Shown here piece by piece: positions 38,581-48,759 of a stretch of DNA of 64,000 nt. The position numbers were made by a program, and so were the translations under genes. Each line of letters begins with the position of its first letter. The first letter of the stretch is position 1. The notes beneath the pieces were generated by a model that was given only the letters and a program-made list of their open reading frames with translations, ran no database searches and was not told the origin of the DNA. The stretch covers positions 7,686,967 to 7,750,966 of the forward strand of contig JAQFVV010012416.1 in assembly GCA_028023455.1 (NCBI GenBank). Reading direction: 5' to 3'. Origin of the DNA: Epiperipatus broadwayi. Taxonomy: Eukaryota > Onychophora > Udeonychophora > Euonychophora > Peripatidae.

Positions 38581-38610
38581 AAAACATCGCGCCGTGAGTC
38601 ACGATGTTTT
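38581..38610. repeat. LTR stem-loop with loop in orientation 1
   Basis: Nine-base arms AAAACATCG (38581-38589) and CGATGTTTT (38602-38610) enclose a 12-base loop CGCCGTGAGTCA. In the other LTR (44863-44890) the loop is reverse-complemented. Confidence 0.9.
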
Positions 38611-39854
38611 GATACATAAAACAATATAAAACAAATATTAATCTAAATGACGAATCTATCTAATAATTTTAAACAATAACTATGATAACAAATATAAATT
38701 AAGAATTTGAATCGTGTGAAATGATTTGATAAATGCTCGAATTGATTATATAATGAACAAGTTTATTAAGATATTAATTTTGTTAAGTTAACCTTTTTTA
38801 GTCACACACACACATAAACACGCTCTCAGAGAAACATAATTAATAAATACAAGTATGCATTGCGAAATAAAGTTCATTTCATGGATTAAATAATTCTCTA
38901 TCCTGACTTTCATTTAAGTTTAAAGTTCATGTGAATAAAGTTCTGTTATACGATAAATTATCAGACGAGGAAAGTTCAAGTTTGATTTGTACAAATTAGG
39001 TAGGTTATTTACGAGATTGCCTGTAAGAGTTCTAGATTGAGTGAGTGATTTAATATAAACATATTTACCTAGGTTTTATCTTGGGTGCGGCGATTATCGG
39101 TTGATCCTGGTACACGTGGGAATTTTGCGGAACATATTATCAGCTGGAGCATTCACGGAACACGATGTTATCGGAGTTGCATAGTCCTGGAGATTTTGGT
39201 AGCGGAGCGCCGATCAGTCACTGAGAGGTTTATTAGCCCCTCATGACGATCGACGCTCTTGGTATTAATTTCGGAATAGTCATCTTTAATGCCGAGGAAT
39301 TCGTTGAGTTACTTCAGACCAATTCAGTGGTACGCCAATGGCATAAGCGTCGGATGATGAGCAGGTGATAATAACAACAGTAATGATCGCGTGATAATAT
39401 CACTATATCAATAAGACAGAGATATCTATGTAGAATAGCATCTAGAATCCTGTTCTGTCCTTTTTCTGAATAGGTTTTGAGGTGTATTTAAAAGGTTTGG
39501 TCCATATCTTGGGATCCAATCTACCCCCAGAGTTCCCTGTTTCTCAAGTTGTCGTTAAGGTCCGCGTTAGCATTACTCACTCTCTTTTTTGCTACAGGCA
39601 ATCTTTATTTTGAGGCAATCTCGTTTCGCAATCAATCTTATTCTTTCACATTTTTAATGCATGCGTGTGTGTGTGTTTTTATTAGAACAATACATACTAT
39701 TTTAAAATTAGAAGTCGAGCATTTATCATTTCATTAGATCTTTTCTATTACTCTTATTTTAAATGATTTTCTAAAATAATCCCCTGTTAAATTCCCATGG
39801 CGTTTTTTGAAGGACAATTATACATTTTAATTAAGAAAGCGAATTTGATTTCTA

Positions 39855-40070
39855 ACGGCAAATTATATTTATCATGTTAAAGAAACAAATTATATTTAAA
39901 AGTGAATTATATTTATCATTTTAAGATAACAATTATATATTTATTATTTATCAAATTGACTCATATTTATTATTTAAGATTACGAATTATACTTATTATT
40001 TATGCAAGTGAATTATCTTTATTATTTAAGGAATAAACTACATTTATTATTTACCAGCTTTAATCATTTA
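39855..40070. repeat. Degenerate AT-rich tandem repeat within LTR
   Basis: About six or seven irregular units of roughly 30 bases built on GAATTATATTTATTATTTAA. The same array is in the right LTR at about 46135-46350. Confidence 0.7.
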
Positions 40071-40260
40071 CTTTATACGTTTACGATCTGCATTTTTATG
40101 GGTGTGTTTTACAGCGGTATTTTATACATATATTTTATACGATGAAGGAAACTATTCTAAATTACGATAATGAGGTTATGCGTGTTTTAGGTTGCTTGTT
40201 GGTGTGTGTATTTCTTGATGCTTTCTGGATTTAATATTGATGTAACGCTGTCTCGTTACA

Positions 40261-40275
40261 TATCTCCCCGCCCGG
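40261..40275 (-). promoter_or_regulatory. Polypurine tract of the Gypsy element
   Basis: On the minus strand GGGCGGGGAGA followed by TA directly precedes the 3' LTR. This is the expected primer for plus-strand DNA synthesis. Confidence 0.75.
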
Positions 40276-40279
40276 TGAA

Positions 40280-40309
40280 GAGTAAAATCCGATGCTGCGG
40301 ATTTTACTC
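40280..40309 (-). promoter_or_regulatory. Perfect 12-bp stem-loop between gag-pol stop and polypurine tract
   Basis: GAGTAAAATCCG (40280-40291) and CGGATTTTACTC (40298-40309) pair fully around a 6-base loop. It lies 15 bases after the coding frame and just before the polypurine tract, so it would be in the 3' untranslated part of the genomic RNA. Function unknown; RNA export, packaging or a 3'-end role are possibilities. Confidence 0.8.
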
Positions 40310-40324
40310 GGTGAAGGAGCGGAA

Positions 40325-43300
40325 TTATTCTGCTCTCTTCAATGCTCTCGCATTAAACGTTCCTTTTCCGTGGGTCAACGCAAAGGCGTTGTTTCCATAC
40401 GCCCTGACGATCTCGTATGGGCCCTCGTATAGGTCGAGGAATTTTTTGTAGATGTTTTGCCCGGGTCGGCTGACTGGGTTGGTCTTCACCATCACTCGAT
40501 CGCCCACTTTGAACGTGTTCTGGGCGGGCTTCTGGGTCTGCGCTCGTCTTCTTCCCATATGCTCTAATCTCCGCAGGGCTATTTGGTTATCTTGCCTCCT
40601 GTCGATTTTTCCGATTCGGATGGCGGGCCTGTCCTCGTATGGGTAAGGTATTGGTTGCCCATAATGGAGTCGGCTAGGTTCGAACCCCGTGGATTCATTC
40701 TTCGAGGAGTTGATCATTCCCGTGATCCGGGGAATCTCCTGGGCCCATTTTCGGTGATCTCCCATGGTGTATACCCGGAGTAACCGTCCCAATTCTCGCA
40801 TTACTCGCTCACACGGATTGCTCTGTGGGTTCCGAATTGATGTCATATGGTGTTTAATCCCGGTTCGGTTTATCCACTGCCGCCACGCTTTCGACACAAA
40901 TGGCGTGCCATGGTCTGATAGGATGTACCTTGGCTTTCCAATGATGGGGAACTGCTTTGTCTCCAATAATTTGATGGTTTGGTGGGCGTTCGCTCGGGCC
41001 ATGGGGTAGGTGGCGACCATTTTGGAACATAAGTCGTATGTGACTAACACATATCTTTTTCCCCCGGCCATCGGTAACGGCCCGTAGTAATCGATTGCTA
41101 TGGTATGGTTGGGTTCCCGTATGATAATCGGGATCTGAGGTCCTTCGTTGCATCGATTTAGTGGTTTGGTTCTTGCGCATACATCGCATCTCCGTAATCT
41201 TGCGACGATGTCCCGGTGCATTCCCGGCCAGTAAAACCAGTTGCTCAGATATCCCTCCGTCTTGTTCGCCCCGTAATGTCCGCGTTCTCGGTGTGTCTCG
41301 TCGATTATCTGACTGCGCATGTTCTCCGGGATCACGATTCGGGTTTGCTTCCCATTCCCCGTTTTCCTTTGGAGTAACCCCCCCAGGGTGACGCATCGGT
41401 CCCGATACTTCCATATCGGACCCCCTTCGGTCCCTTCTTCCCCCTGGTGGGAGCCTGTTCTTGACTTCCCTTTACGTAAATAACCGATTATTTGCCGGCA
41501 ATCCTTGTCCTTTTCCTGGCTTCTTCGAATGTTGCCTGCTGTAAATCCTCCCTTACTGTCCTGGCGGGTCGTCGCGGCAATGTAGGCGAACTCGCTTGTC
41601 TCCACGTTCGTTTGAGTTCCTATCGGGTAACGGCTCAGCGTGTCCGCGATCACGTTATCCCTTCCTTTGCAGTATTCCACCTCGTATTGAAATTCCTGTA
41701 AGGCTAAACTCCACCGCACCAATCTGTTGTTGGTTAAGAAGCTTTTGTTCAGGAACTCCAGACTCCGGTGGTCGGTGACGACCTTGACTTTGGACCCAAC
41801 CAGATATTGCCGGAATTTTTTGAACGCCCACACTATGGCGAGGGCTTCTCGTTCTGTAACTGTGTACCTTCTCTCCGGGTCCTTCAGCAGCCGGCTGATG
41901 AACGCCAATACCCTCTGCTCTCCCTTCGGTCCCTTCTGGTACAGGGTGGCTCCCAGCCCGATGTCACTGCTATCCGTTTGCACCCAGAACATCTGGTCGA
42001 AGTCTGGGTGTGTCAATATTGTTTGTTTCAGGAACCCTTCTTTCACCTTCCGGAAACTCCGTTCCTGCTTCACGTCCCACACCCACGCTTGCTCCTTCCT
42101 TAGTAGTTGTAGTAAGGGCTCCATATCGTGGGTGAAGTTCTCGTAGAATTTATTATAAAACGTACACATTCCTAAGAATGCCTTAATGTCCTTCTTCTTC
42201 TTTGGTGTGGGGAATTCCTGGATCGCCTGGATTTTTTCGGGGTTTGGCCGTACTCCCTCCGGGCTGACGATATGTCCTAAGAACTTGACCTCCTGCGTCG
42301 CAAAGTGGCTCTTCTTGATGTTGATTTTGATCCCCTTCTGTTCGCATTCCTGGAGTAGCCTTTCTAGGTGCTGGCAATGTTCCTCGATGTCGTTGGACGC
42401 TATGATGATGTCGTCCACGTACATCGTCGCAAATCCTTTTACTTCGTCGGACAGGGTTTGATCCAGGCATTGTACTAAGCCCGCCCCACTGTTCTTTAGC
42501 CCGAAAGGTACTCGGTTGAACTGGTATGCTCTCCCGTTATACTTGAACGCTGTGTACTTTCGGTCGTCGGGATGGAGGCTCATTTGCCAGTAACTGTTGG
42601 TTAAATCCATGGTGGAAAAAATCCGCTTGTCCCGGAACCTGGTCATTAGTTCGTTCATGACCGGTGGGGCGTTTGTGTCCGGTACCGTTACTCGGTTAAG
42701 TTGTCTAGCGTCGAGACATAATCTTATCGACCCGTCCCCTTTCTTCACAGCTAGGATGGGGTTGTTGTACGGCGATGTGCATTTCGAAATGACTCCCCAC
42801 TCCGTCATCTGCTTTAACTGGGCCTCAATTTCTGTCCGGTATTGGAATGGGATCGGGTATGCCCTCGTTTGATATGGGTGGTTGGTGCTCAATCGGATCC
42901 GGTGCTCGTATCCTCGAATTACTCCCGGCTTGTCCGAGAAGACACTTTTGTGCGCCCCCAATATTTCCTGAATTCTTTCCTTCTTTTCTCCGTCTGGTTC
43001 CGTTATTTCCTCGATTTTTTTTTTGATTTCCCCTTGTATTGCGATGCATTGCAGCTTCGTCTGTCGTCCTTCCGGTTTCTCGTCCCCTTTGCTCTTGAAG
43101 GGCACCGTGACTGTGCCGATCCTTGCCAGTTCGGTCCCGTAATCGATGTTACACTTAGCCGCTCCCATGAAGTCTGATCCTAACACTAAGTCATGGATCA
43201 GGCCTTCCAGTATTAACATGACCTGGGTACACTCCTGTCCCGCGATGCTGATCTTCGCCCACACTTGCTTGGTTTGTATTTTCGCCTTTCTTCCATTGGC

Positions 43301-44029
43301 CAGTACGATTTGGGTTCCCTTTAGCGGTAACGTTTTTATCTCTGTCGGTTCTCGGGCGATCTCGTTGAACAATTCCTGAGACATCACGGATACTTGGCTT
43401 CCCGTATCCAGTAAAGCCCTAGCCTTGTGCCCTTGGATCGACACGTCGATTATTGGGCATTCCGGTCTTCCCCGAGGCTCTTCCCCCTTCCCCTCTTGTG
43501 TCATATTGGCTATTCTGATCCCATTGTCCTCCTCTTGGTTGAAATACTCGTCGTTCTCGATCGCCTGTAGTTTCTTTAGCACTCCTGTTATTTCGGTCTC
43601 CCTCTCAATTATCTGCTTGACTTCCCTGGGTAGGTCGCGTCCCGCGATCCTAATTTGCTGTTCCTCCGGTATCTGGTATCTGTTTATTTTTTCTAGTCTT
43701 GCCATTTGTCTCTGTACAAAGGTACTGTATTTTTCCTCTTCCTCCCTCTTGTTTCGTTCTATTTCCCATCTTTCTCTTTCCTGCTGGGCTACTCCCCAGT
43801 ATCTTTCCATGATAACCCTTTGGTACTCCTCGAATGTCTTTGGTTTGTTTTTTATCGTTTCCCACCATTCCACGGCTTCCCCTTGGATGTGGCTGCACGC
43901 GATCGCTATTTTGGACTCTTCGTTGAACTGCTCGCATGAAAACAACCTCTTCAAACTTTCTATGTATCGACACGGATTCTCATTTCCCTTTCCTTTGAAT
44001 TGCTCTATTTTTATCCATTTTCCCTCCAT
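40325..44029 (-). CDS. Gag-Pol polyprotein of Ty3/Gypsy retrotransposon
   Basis: A single 1234-aa frame starting at the ATG at 44029. Residues 1-170 form a short gag region with the EWW capsid motif and a charged coiled segment (85-110); no CCHC zinc knuckle is present. Aspartic protease LLDTGS is at 206-211. Reverse transcriptase covers about 385-590 with YVDD at 537-540, then RNase H about 680-800 (TDSSDIG, TEREAL, TDHRSLEF, ADTLSR). Integrase follows: zinc domain H913/H918/C948/C951, catalytic D980, D1039 and E1074 (34 residues between the last two, one fewer than usual), and a C-terminal GPY-like module at 1175-1234. Gag and pol are fused without frameshift or stop. It copies element RNA in cytoplasmic particles and integrates the DNA. 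Confidence 0.96.
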   Translation of the reverse strand: MEGKWIKIEQFKGKGNENPCRYIESLKRLFSCEQFNEESKIAIACSHIQGEAVEWWETIKNKPKTFEEYQRVIMERYWGVAQQERERWEIERNKREEEEKYSTFVQRQMARLEKINRYQIPEEQQIRIAGRDLPREVKQIIERETEITGVLKKLQAIENDEYFNQEEDNGIRIANMTQEGKGEEPRGRPECPIIDVSIQGHKARALLDTGSQVSVMSQELFNEIAREPTEIKTLPLKGTQIVLANGRKAKIQTKQVWAKISIAGQECTQVMLILEGLIHDLVLGSDFMGAAKCNIDYGTELARIGTVTVPFKSKGDEKPEGRQTKLQCIAIQGEIKKKIEEITEPDGEKKERIQEILGAHKSVFSDKPGVIRGYEHRIRLSTNHPYQTRAYPIPFQYRTEIEAQLKQMTEWGVISKCTSPYNNPILAVKKGDGSIRLCLDARQLNRVTVPDTNAPPVMNELMTRFRDKRIFSTMDLTNSYWQMSLHPDDRKYTAFKYNGRAYQFNRVPFGLKNSGAGLVQCLDQTLSDEVKGFATMYVDDIIIASNDIEEHCQHLERLLQECEQKGIKINIKKSHFATQEVKFLGHIVSPEGVRPNPEKIQAIQEFPTPKKKKDIKAFLGMCTFYNKFYENFTHDMEPLLQLLRKEQAWVWDVKQERSFRKVKEGFLKQTILTHPDFDQMFWVQTDSSDIGLGATLYQKGPKGEQRVLAFISRLLKDPERRYTVTEREALAIVWAFKKFRQYLVGSKVKVVTDHRSLEFLNKSFLTNNRLVRWSLALQEFQYEVEYCKGRDNVIADTLSRYPIGTQTNVETSEFAYIAATTRQDSKGGFTAGNIRRSQEKDKDCRQIIGYLRKGKSRTGSHQGEEGTEGGPIWKYRDRCVTLGGLLQRKTGNGKQTRIVIPENMRSQIIDETHRERGHYGANKTEGYLSNWFYWPGMHRDIVARLRRCDVCARTKPLNRCNEGPQIPIIIREPNHTIAIDYYGPLPMAGGKRYVLVTYDLCSKMVATYPMARANAHQTIKLLETKQFPIIGKPRYILSDHGTPFVSKAWRQWINRTGIKHHMTSIRNPQSNPCERVMRELGRLLRVYTMGDHRKWAQEIPRITGMINSSKNESTGFEPSRLHYGQPIPYPYEDRPAIRIGKIDRRQDNQIALRRLEHMGRRRAQTQKPAQNTFKVGDRVMVKTNPVSRPGQNIYKKFLDLYEGPYEIVRAYGNNAFALTHGKGTFNARALKRAE

Positions 44030-44292
44030 TCTGTTTACTTTGATTTTATAGTTTTATGGTGACAGCGACTGATCCGCGTCCGCTCCCTTATCTCCTGCTA
44101 TGCTTTATTTATTTTATCTTGCTCCGGTGACTTGTTTACATATTTGCAATGTTAAGTCTCGCCGCGATTTTGTTCCGTTTGTTTATATTTTATCACTAAA
44201 AAAATTTTTTTTTTCTTTTTTACTACGCTTTTTGTTTACACTTTTCCGCGTCTTCTCCCAGTTCGGCCGCTTTTGCTAGTATTTGGATTTGC

Positions 44293-44323
<31 letters not shown>

Positions 44324-44340
44324 GCTTCATTTATACTAGC
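44030..44340 (-). other. Gypsy leader region
   Basis: Untranslated segment between the primer binding site and gag. It has a 28-base homopolymer (T on plus, A on the transcribed sense) near 44293-44320. No other frame. Confidence 0.7.
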
Positions 44341-44358
44341 TTCACGTTGGAAGCGCCA
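44340..44358 (-). promoter_or_regulatory. tRNA primer binding site of the Gypsy element
   Basis: Two bases after the 5' LTR, the minus strand reads TGGCGCTTCCAACGTGAAG. It starts with TGG as needed to pair with a tRNA 3' CCA end. I cannot say which tRNA from memory alone. Confidence 0.75.
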
Positions 44359-44360
44359 AA

Positions 44361-46541
44361 TGTAACCTAACCCCCCTCTCGAGATTACGGCTTCGAAACT
44401 AACATGACACAGCGTAAGGCTTTATTTTTTTTCTTACATCGACAGTTGTTTATAATCCACATAAGAGGGCGCCAGATACGATTATTTAAGTGTTTTAACT
44501 ACTCGCATCACCTTACATTATGTCACAAACGATTCCGAAGTCAAATCCCGCCCGCTAACTCGATACTCTCAGCATGGACCAATCCGATGACTCAGGGTCG
44601 CTACACGATTGTCCCTAACAAGACTCCTCCCGGAGAAGACGCATTGACCGCTAATTAAAATCAGCATGTTTCTTTACTAAGTCTATCACGGCAGGAAGGC
44701 CGTTTATTGGTCACCGCTGACCTATCAATCTGTTCGTTTACGCCCGAACACAAGGCTTATAAATCATCCCCCCGCTTTATTGCTTACAACATAAGTTATT
44801 GACATTTATTTTCATAGACCCGCCCTCTCTTAAGACTATCTTAACTAGATTACATACTAAAGAAAACATCGTGACTTACGGCGCGATGTTGATACATAAA
44901 ACAATATAAAACAAATATTAATCTAAATGACGAATCTATCTAATAATTTAAACAATAACTATGATAACAAGTATAAATTAAGAATTTGAATCGTGTGAAA
45001 TGATTTGATAAATGCTCGAATTGATTATATAATGAACAAGTTTATTAAGATATTAATTTTGTTAAGTTAACCTTTTTTAGTCACACACACACATAAACAC
45101 GCTCTCAGAGAAACATAATTAATAAATACAAGTATGCATTGCGAAATAAAGTTCATTTCATGGATTAAATAATTCTCTATCCTGACTTTCATTTAAGTTT
45201 AAAGTTCATGTGAATAAAGTTCTGTTATACGATAAATTATCAGACGAGGAAAGTTCAAGTTTGATTTGTACAAATTAGGTAGGTTATTTACGAGATTGCC
45301 TGTAAGAGTTCTAGATTGAGTGAGTGATTTAATATAAACATATTTACCTAGGTTTTATCTTGGGTGCGGCGATTATCGGTTGATCCTGGTACACGTGGGA
45401 ATTTTGCGGAACATATTATCAGCTGGAGCATTCACGGAACACGATGTTATCGGAGTTGCATAGTCCTGGAGATTTTGGTAGCGGAGCGCCGATCAGTCAC
45501 TGAGAGGTTTATTAGCCCCTCATGACGATCGACGCTCTTGGTATTAATTTCGGAATAGTCATCTTTAATGCCGAGGAATTCGTTGAGTTACTTCAGACCA
45601 ATTCAGTGGTACGCCAATGGCATAAGCGTCGGATGATGAGCAGGTGATAATAACAACAGTAATGATCGCGTGATAATATCACTATATCAATAAGACAGAG
45701 ATATCTATGTAGAATAGCATCTAGAATCCTGTTCTGTCCTCTTTTTTGAATAGGTTTTGAGGTGTATTTAAAAGGTTTGGTCCATATCTTGGGATCCAAT
45801 CTACCCCCAGAGTTCCCTGTTTCTCAAGTTGTCGTTAAGGTCCGCGTTAGCATTACTCACTCTCTTTTTTGCTACAGGCAATCTTTATTTTGAGGCAATC
45901 TCGTTTCGCAATCAATCTTATTCTTTCACATTTTTAATGCATGCGTGTGTGTGTGTTTTTATTAGAACAATACATACTATTTTAAAATTAGAAGTCGAGC
46001 ATTTATCATTTCATTAGATCTTTTCTATTACTCTTATTTTAAATGATTTTCTAAAATAATCCCCTGTTAAATTCCCATGGCGTTTTTTGAAGGACAATTA
46101 TACATTTTAATTAAGAAAGCGAATTTTGATTTCTAACGGCAAATTATATTTATCATGTTAAAGAAACAAATTATATTTAAACGTGAATTATATTTATCAT
46201 TTCAAGATAACAATTATATATTTATTATTTATCAAATTGACTCATATTTATTATTTAAGATTACGAATTATACTTATTATTTATGCAAGTGAATTATCTT
46301 TATTATTTAAGGAATAAACTACATTTATTATTTACCAGCTTTAATCATTTACTTTATACGTTTACGATCTGCATTTTTATGGGTGTGTTTTACAGCGGTA
46401 TTTTATACATATATTTTATACGATGAAGGAAACTATTCTAAATTACGATAATGAGGTTATGCGTGTTTTAGGTTGCTTGTTGGTGTGTGTATTTCTTGAT
46501 GCTTTCTGGATTTAATATTGATGTAACGCTGTCTCGTTACA
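44361..46541 (-). repeat. Gypsy 5' LTR (right copy)
   Basis: Same length and same TGTAAC...GTTACA ends as the left copy. Differences by eye: one extra C near the start, the inverted loop at 44872-44883, and a handful of single-base changes and indels (for example near 44950, 45740 and 46125-46205). In element sense this is the LTR that would hold the promoter. Confidence 0.97.
44863..44890. repeat. LTR stem-loop with loop in orientation 2
   Basis: Arms AAAACATCG (44863-44871) and CGATGTT (44884-44890) enclose TGACTTACGGCG, the reverse complement of the left LTR loop with one base different. Two T are also missing from the right arm. Confidence 0.9.
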
Positions 46542-46545
46542 TTAT

Positions 46546-47600
46546 ATATATTATTGTATAATATATGTTATATAATTTTATATTGTTTTATGTTAATTCA
46601 TTTATTAGTTAAAATTAATTATTGAAAATTTGTAAATAGGATGTTATTAAAGTTGATGTTGAAAAGTTAAACTAAGTATCTAGAGTTGCATTTCTTTTGT
46701 TGAGATCATCATCACTACACTATCATCAGAAAGAATGAATTATAATATGTGCATTAACCAAAACATACAGTTTGAGATTTGGAGAAAAAATTAATTCAGT
46801 ACAAGATATTGTATAACAATTATCTGGGAAAATATTTCTTAAAGGGAATCTTAAATTATTGCAAACTCCCTTGATCACATAAGTCACTGATAAAATATAT
46901 TGTAAATTGATTAAAGTATGTTTATTTATAAAAAATTACAGTATGAATTAGTTATTATGTAAAGTTATGATTTATAATTACAATTTAGATAACAATATTT
47001 ATTTATTATTAAATAGTAGAGAACATAAATATAAATAGTAATGTAATTTTAATAATAGATTAAGGTTATAAGGCTTTTCTTCATTAAGAAACTACTTATA
47101 GAGTTAAGTAAAATCCCTCTTGATATCTTATAGGTGGAATAAATAGCTAATTAAAAATCAATGATAATCCTGAGATCTCCTTAATATAATATGATTATTA
47201 TGGTTATTTTTAATTATAATCATATAAAAGTAATAATAATAAAAAATCAATATACAATAAATAATCTAACTTATTAATTAGGTTAACTTAAACTTAATAA
47301 TTATAGATATTTTATTATATTTATTTAAGTATTATTGTTAGTCATGGGAATATTGAGATACTTAATAAGGAGAAGAGTCATAGTATTCTTATGCCATTGA
47401 ATAAATATTTTGATATTTGTTTAATGTTAAAAGATATGTATTCCTGTTGATGGGATAAGTGGATCTCATAATTGTAATATTAATTAAACATAGTCTAGAA
47501 ATAAATAAGAGTATCAAATTGTACCTAGATAAGATAACAGTGTTGCCTAATTTAGGAACTTGTCATGTTTTCTAGGGGTCATCATCCTATTGGCAGAGTA
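46546..47600. other. AT-rich DNA without recognised features
   Basis: Nothing recognised; it is the far side of the Gypsy target site. Confidence 0.5.
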
Positions 47601-47602
47601 CA

Positions 47603-47626
47603 ATATATATATATATATATATATAT
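47603..47626. repeat. (AT)n microsatellite
   Basis: Short AT run; a second one lies at about 47773-47789 on the other side of the family B fragment. Confidence 0.9.
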
Positions 47627-47629
47627 GAA

Positions 47630-47767
47630 AACAAGTCATATATCACATGACCTATATAGCTCGAAACTGGTCTAGGGATGGGGACAATCCAAGATAAAGA
47701 TTTTAAATGCTTTTTCTTGTGGCATTTATCATTAAACAAAAGCTTCTTTAAAGCTATTAGCATGCTT

Positions 47768-47770
<3 letters not shown>
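47630..47770 (+). mobile_element. Family B fragment with 3' half of hammerhead
   Basis: Contains GCTC, GAAAC, TG, GTC and TAGGGA (47659-47678), then GGACAATCCAAGATAAAGAT and the AGCTTCTTTAAAGCTATTAG unit edge. The CTGATGA half is absent. A preceding piece (TCATATATCACATGACCTAT) is in inverse orientation, so this is another snap-back joined at the ribozyme. Confidence 0.65.
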
Positions 47771-47796
<26 letters not shown>

Positions 47797-47798
<2 letters not shown>

Positions 47799-48062
47799 AG
47801 GTGTTACTGACCTTATTGAAAAAATTAAAAAATTGAAGTGCAGTTGGGCTGGACATATTGCTAGAAGAGATGATAATAGATGGACAATTGAAGTCTTAAA
47901 CTGGATTACAAGAGATTGTAAAAGACCCAGAAAGAGACCACATGTGAGATGGATGGATGAGAAAGTGTGCAGGGGTGATGTGGAAAGCAGAAGCTAAAGA
48001 TCGGAGTAGATGGATTGAACTGGGAGAGACCATCTTGCAGTGGATTGATAATGGTTGATGAT
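47797..48062 (+). pseudogene. RTE-type LINE, 3' terminal fragment
   Basis: Close relative of the 27.7 kb element: ACAGGTGTTACTGACC onward matches its last 260 bases, including the HIARRDDNRWTI region. A short deletion near 47960 breaks the frame. It ends in GGTTGATGATGATGATGAT, the simple tail of the family. 5' truncated. Confidence 0.88.
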
Positions 48063-48634
48063 GATGATGATATATGCAACTGTATAAATAATTGAAATGT
48101 CCTATAGCCATTTAAATTATTTATACACTTGCATAAGAGTTAATCTCATTTTATTATATAAAAATGTTCAGCACTGTGAATAGTATATATTACATATTTT
48201 CATCATTTGATATCATTGTTGACAAGGTTTAAAAATTAAAAAAATCTCAGATTGTGAAAATGAGGAAGATTCAACTATTAAAAATATCAATGAATTTAAA
48301 ATGTTTGGAAACCTAGGTGTTCTTATACTAATAAGCATGGTCTTACAGTATGGATTGAAGGCATTCCAATCATATATACAGTTTACATAAGAGTTAGTCA
48401 GAACAATAAAAATATATATGAATATTTGATCACTTTTACATAAACTACACTGGAAAGGTAGGCAACTTGTTTCTTTTTATTGCTAAAAACATCACTAAAT
48501 GACTAGTAGTTACTCTACTGATAAATGATTGACAGTGAAAAATTGAAAATAAGAGAAAAAAATAAGAGAAAATCAAACTACAAAAAAATAGAGGAGTATG
48601 TTATATTTATTGATAATGTTAAGAAAATCAATTG

Positions 48635-48757
48635 CCTCATAACTGGTTTGAGGTTAGAAATTAATCGAGACAAAGATTTTAAATGCTTTCTCATGTGGAA
48701 TTTATCAGAAAAGCTTGTTTAGAGCTATTAGCATGCTCCTTATATTATATTTAATGA
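48635..48757 (+). mobile_element. Family B fragment
   Basis: CTCATAACTGGTTTGAGG is a mutated ribozyme 3' half. It is followed by ACAAAGATTTTAAATGCTTT and AAGCTTGTTTAGAGCTATTA, as in the other copies. The left edge is again at the ribozyme. Confidence 0.6.
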
Positions 48758-48759
48758 TA

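Larger units (their letters stand above)
38080..40260 (-). repeat. Gypsy 3' LTR (left copy)
   Basis: Begins TGTAAC and ends GTTACA, a 6-bp inverted terminus. Length 2181 bp, long for a Gypsy LTR. The 84-aa frame at 38122-38376 and the 62-aa frame at 39549-39737 are identical in both LTRs because the LTRs are, not because of selection; I do not call them genes. The last 20 bases form their own hairpin (TGTAACG with CGTTACA). Confidence 0.97.
38076..46545 (-). mobile_element. Complete Ty3/Gypsy LTR retrotransposon
   Basis: An 8.46 kb element on the minus strand is flanked by the 4-bp target duplication TTAT (38076-38079 and 46542-46545). Two 2181-bp LTRs differ at only about eight small sites plus one inverted loop, so insertion is recent. 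The interior (40261-44360) is visibly richer in G+C than the surroundings and codes for one 1234-aa gag-pol frame. A primer binding site and a polypurine tract are in the expected places. There is no env frame. All catalytic motifs are intact, so this copy could be autonomous. Confidence 0.96.

Noticed and set aside
40206-44051. Many plus-strand and out-of-frame frames across the Gypsy body, including a 208-aa one at 43425-44051
   Set aside because: Shadows of the minus-strand gag-pol; the real frame has all conserved motifs.
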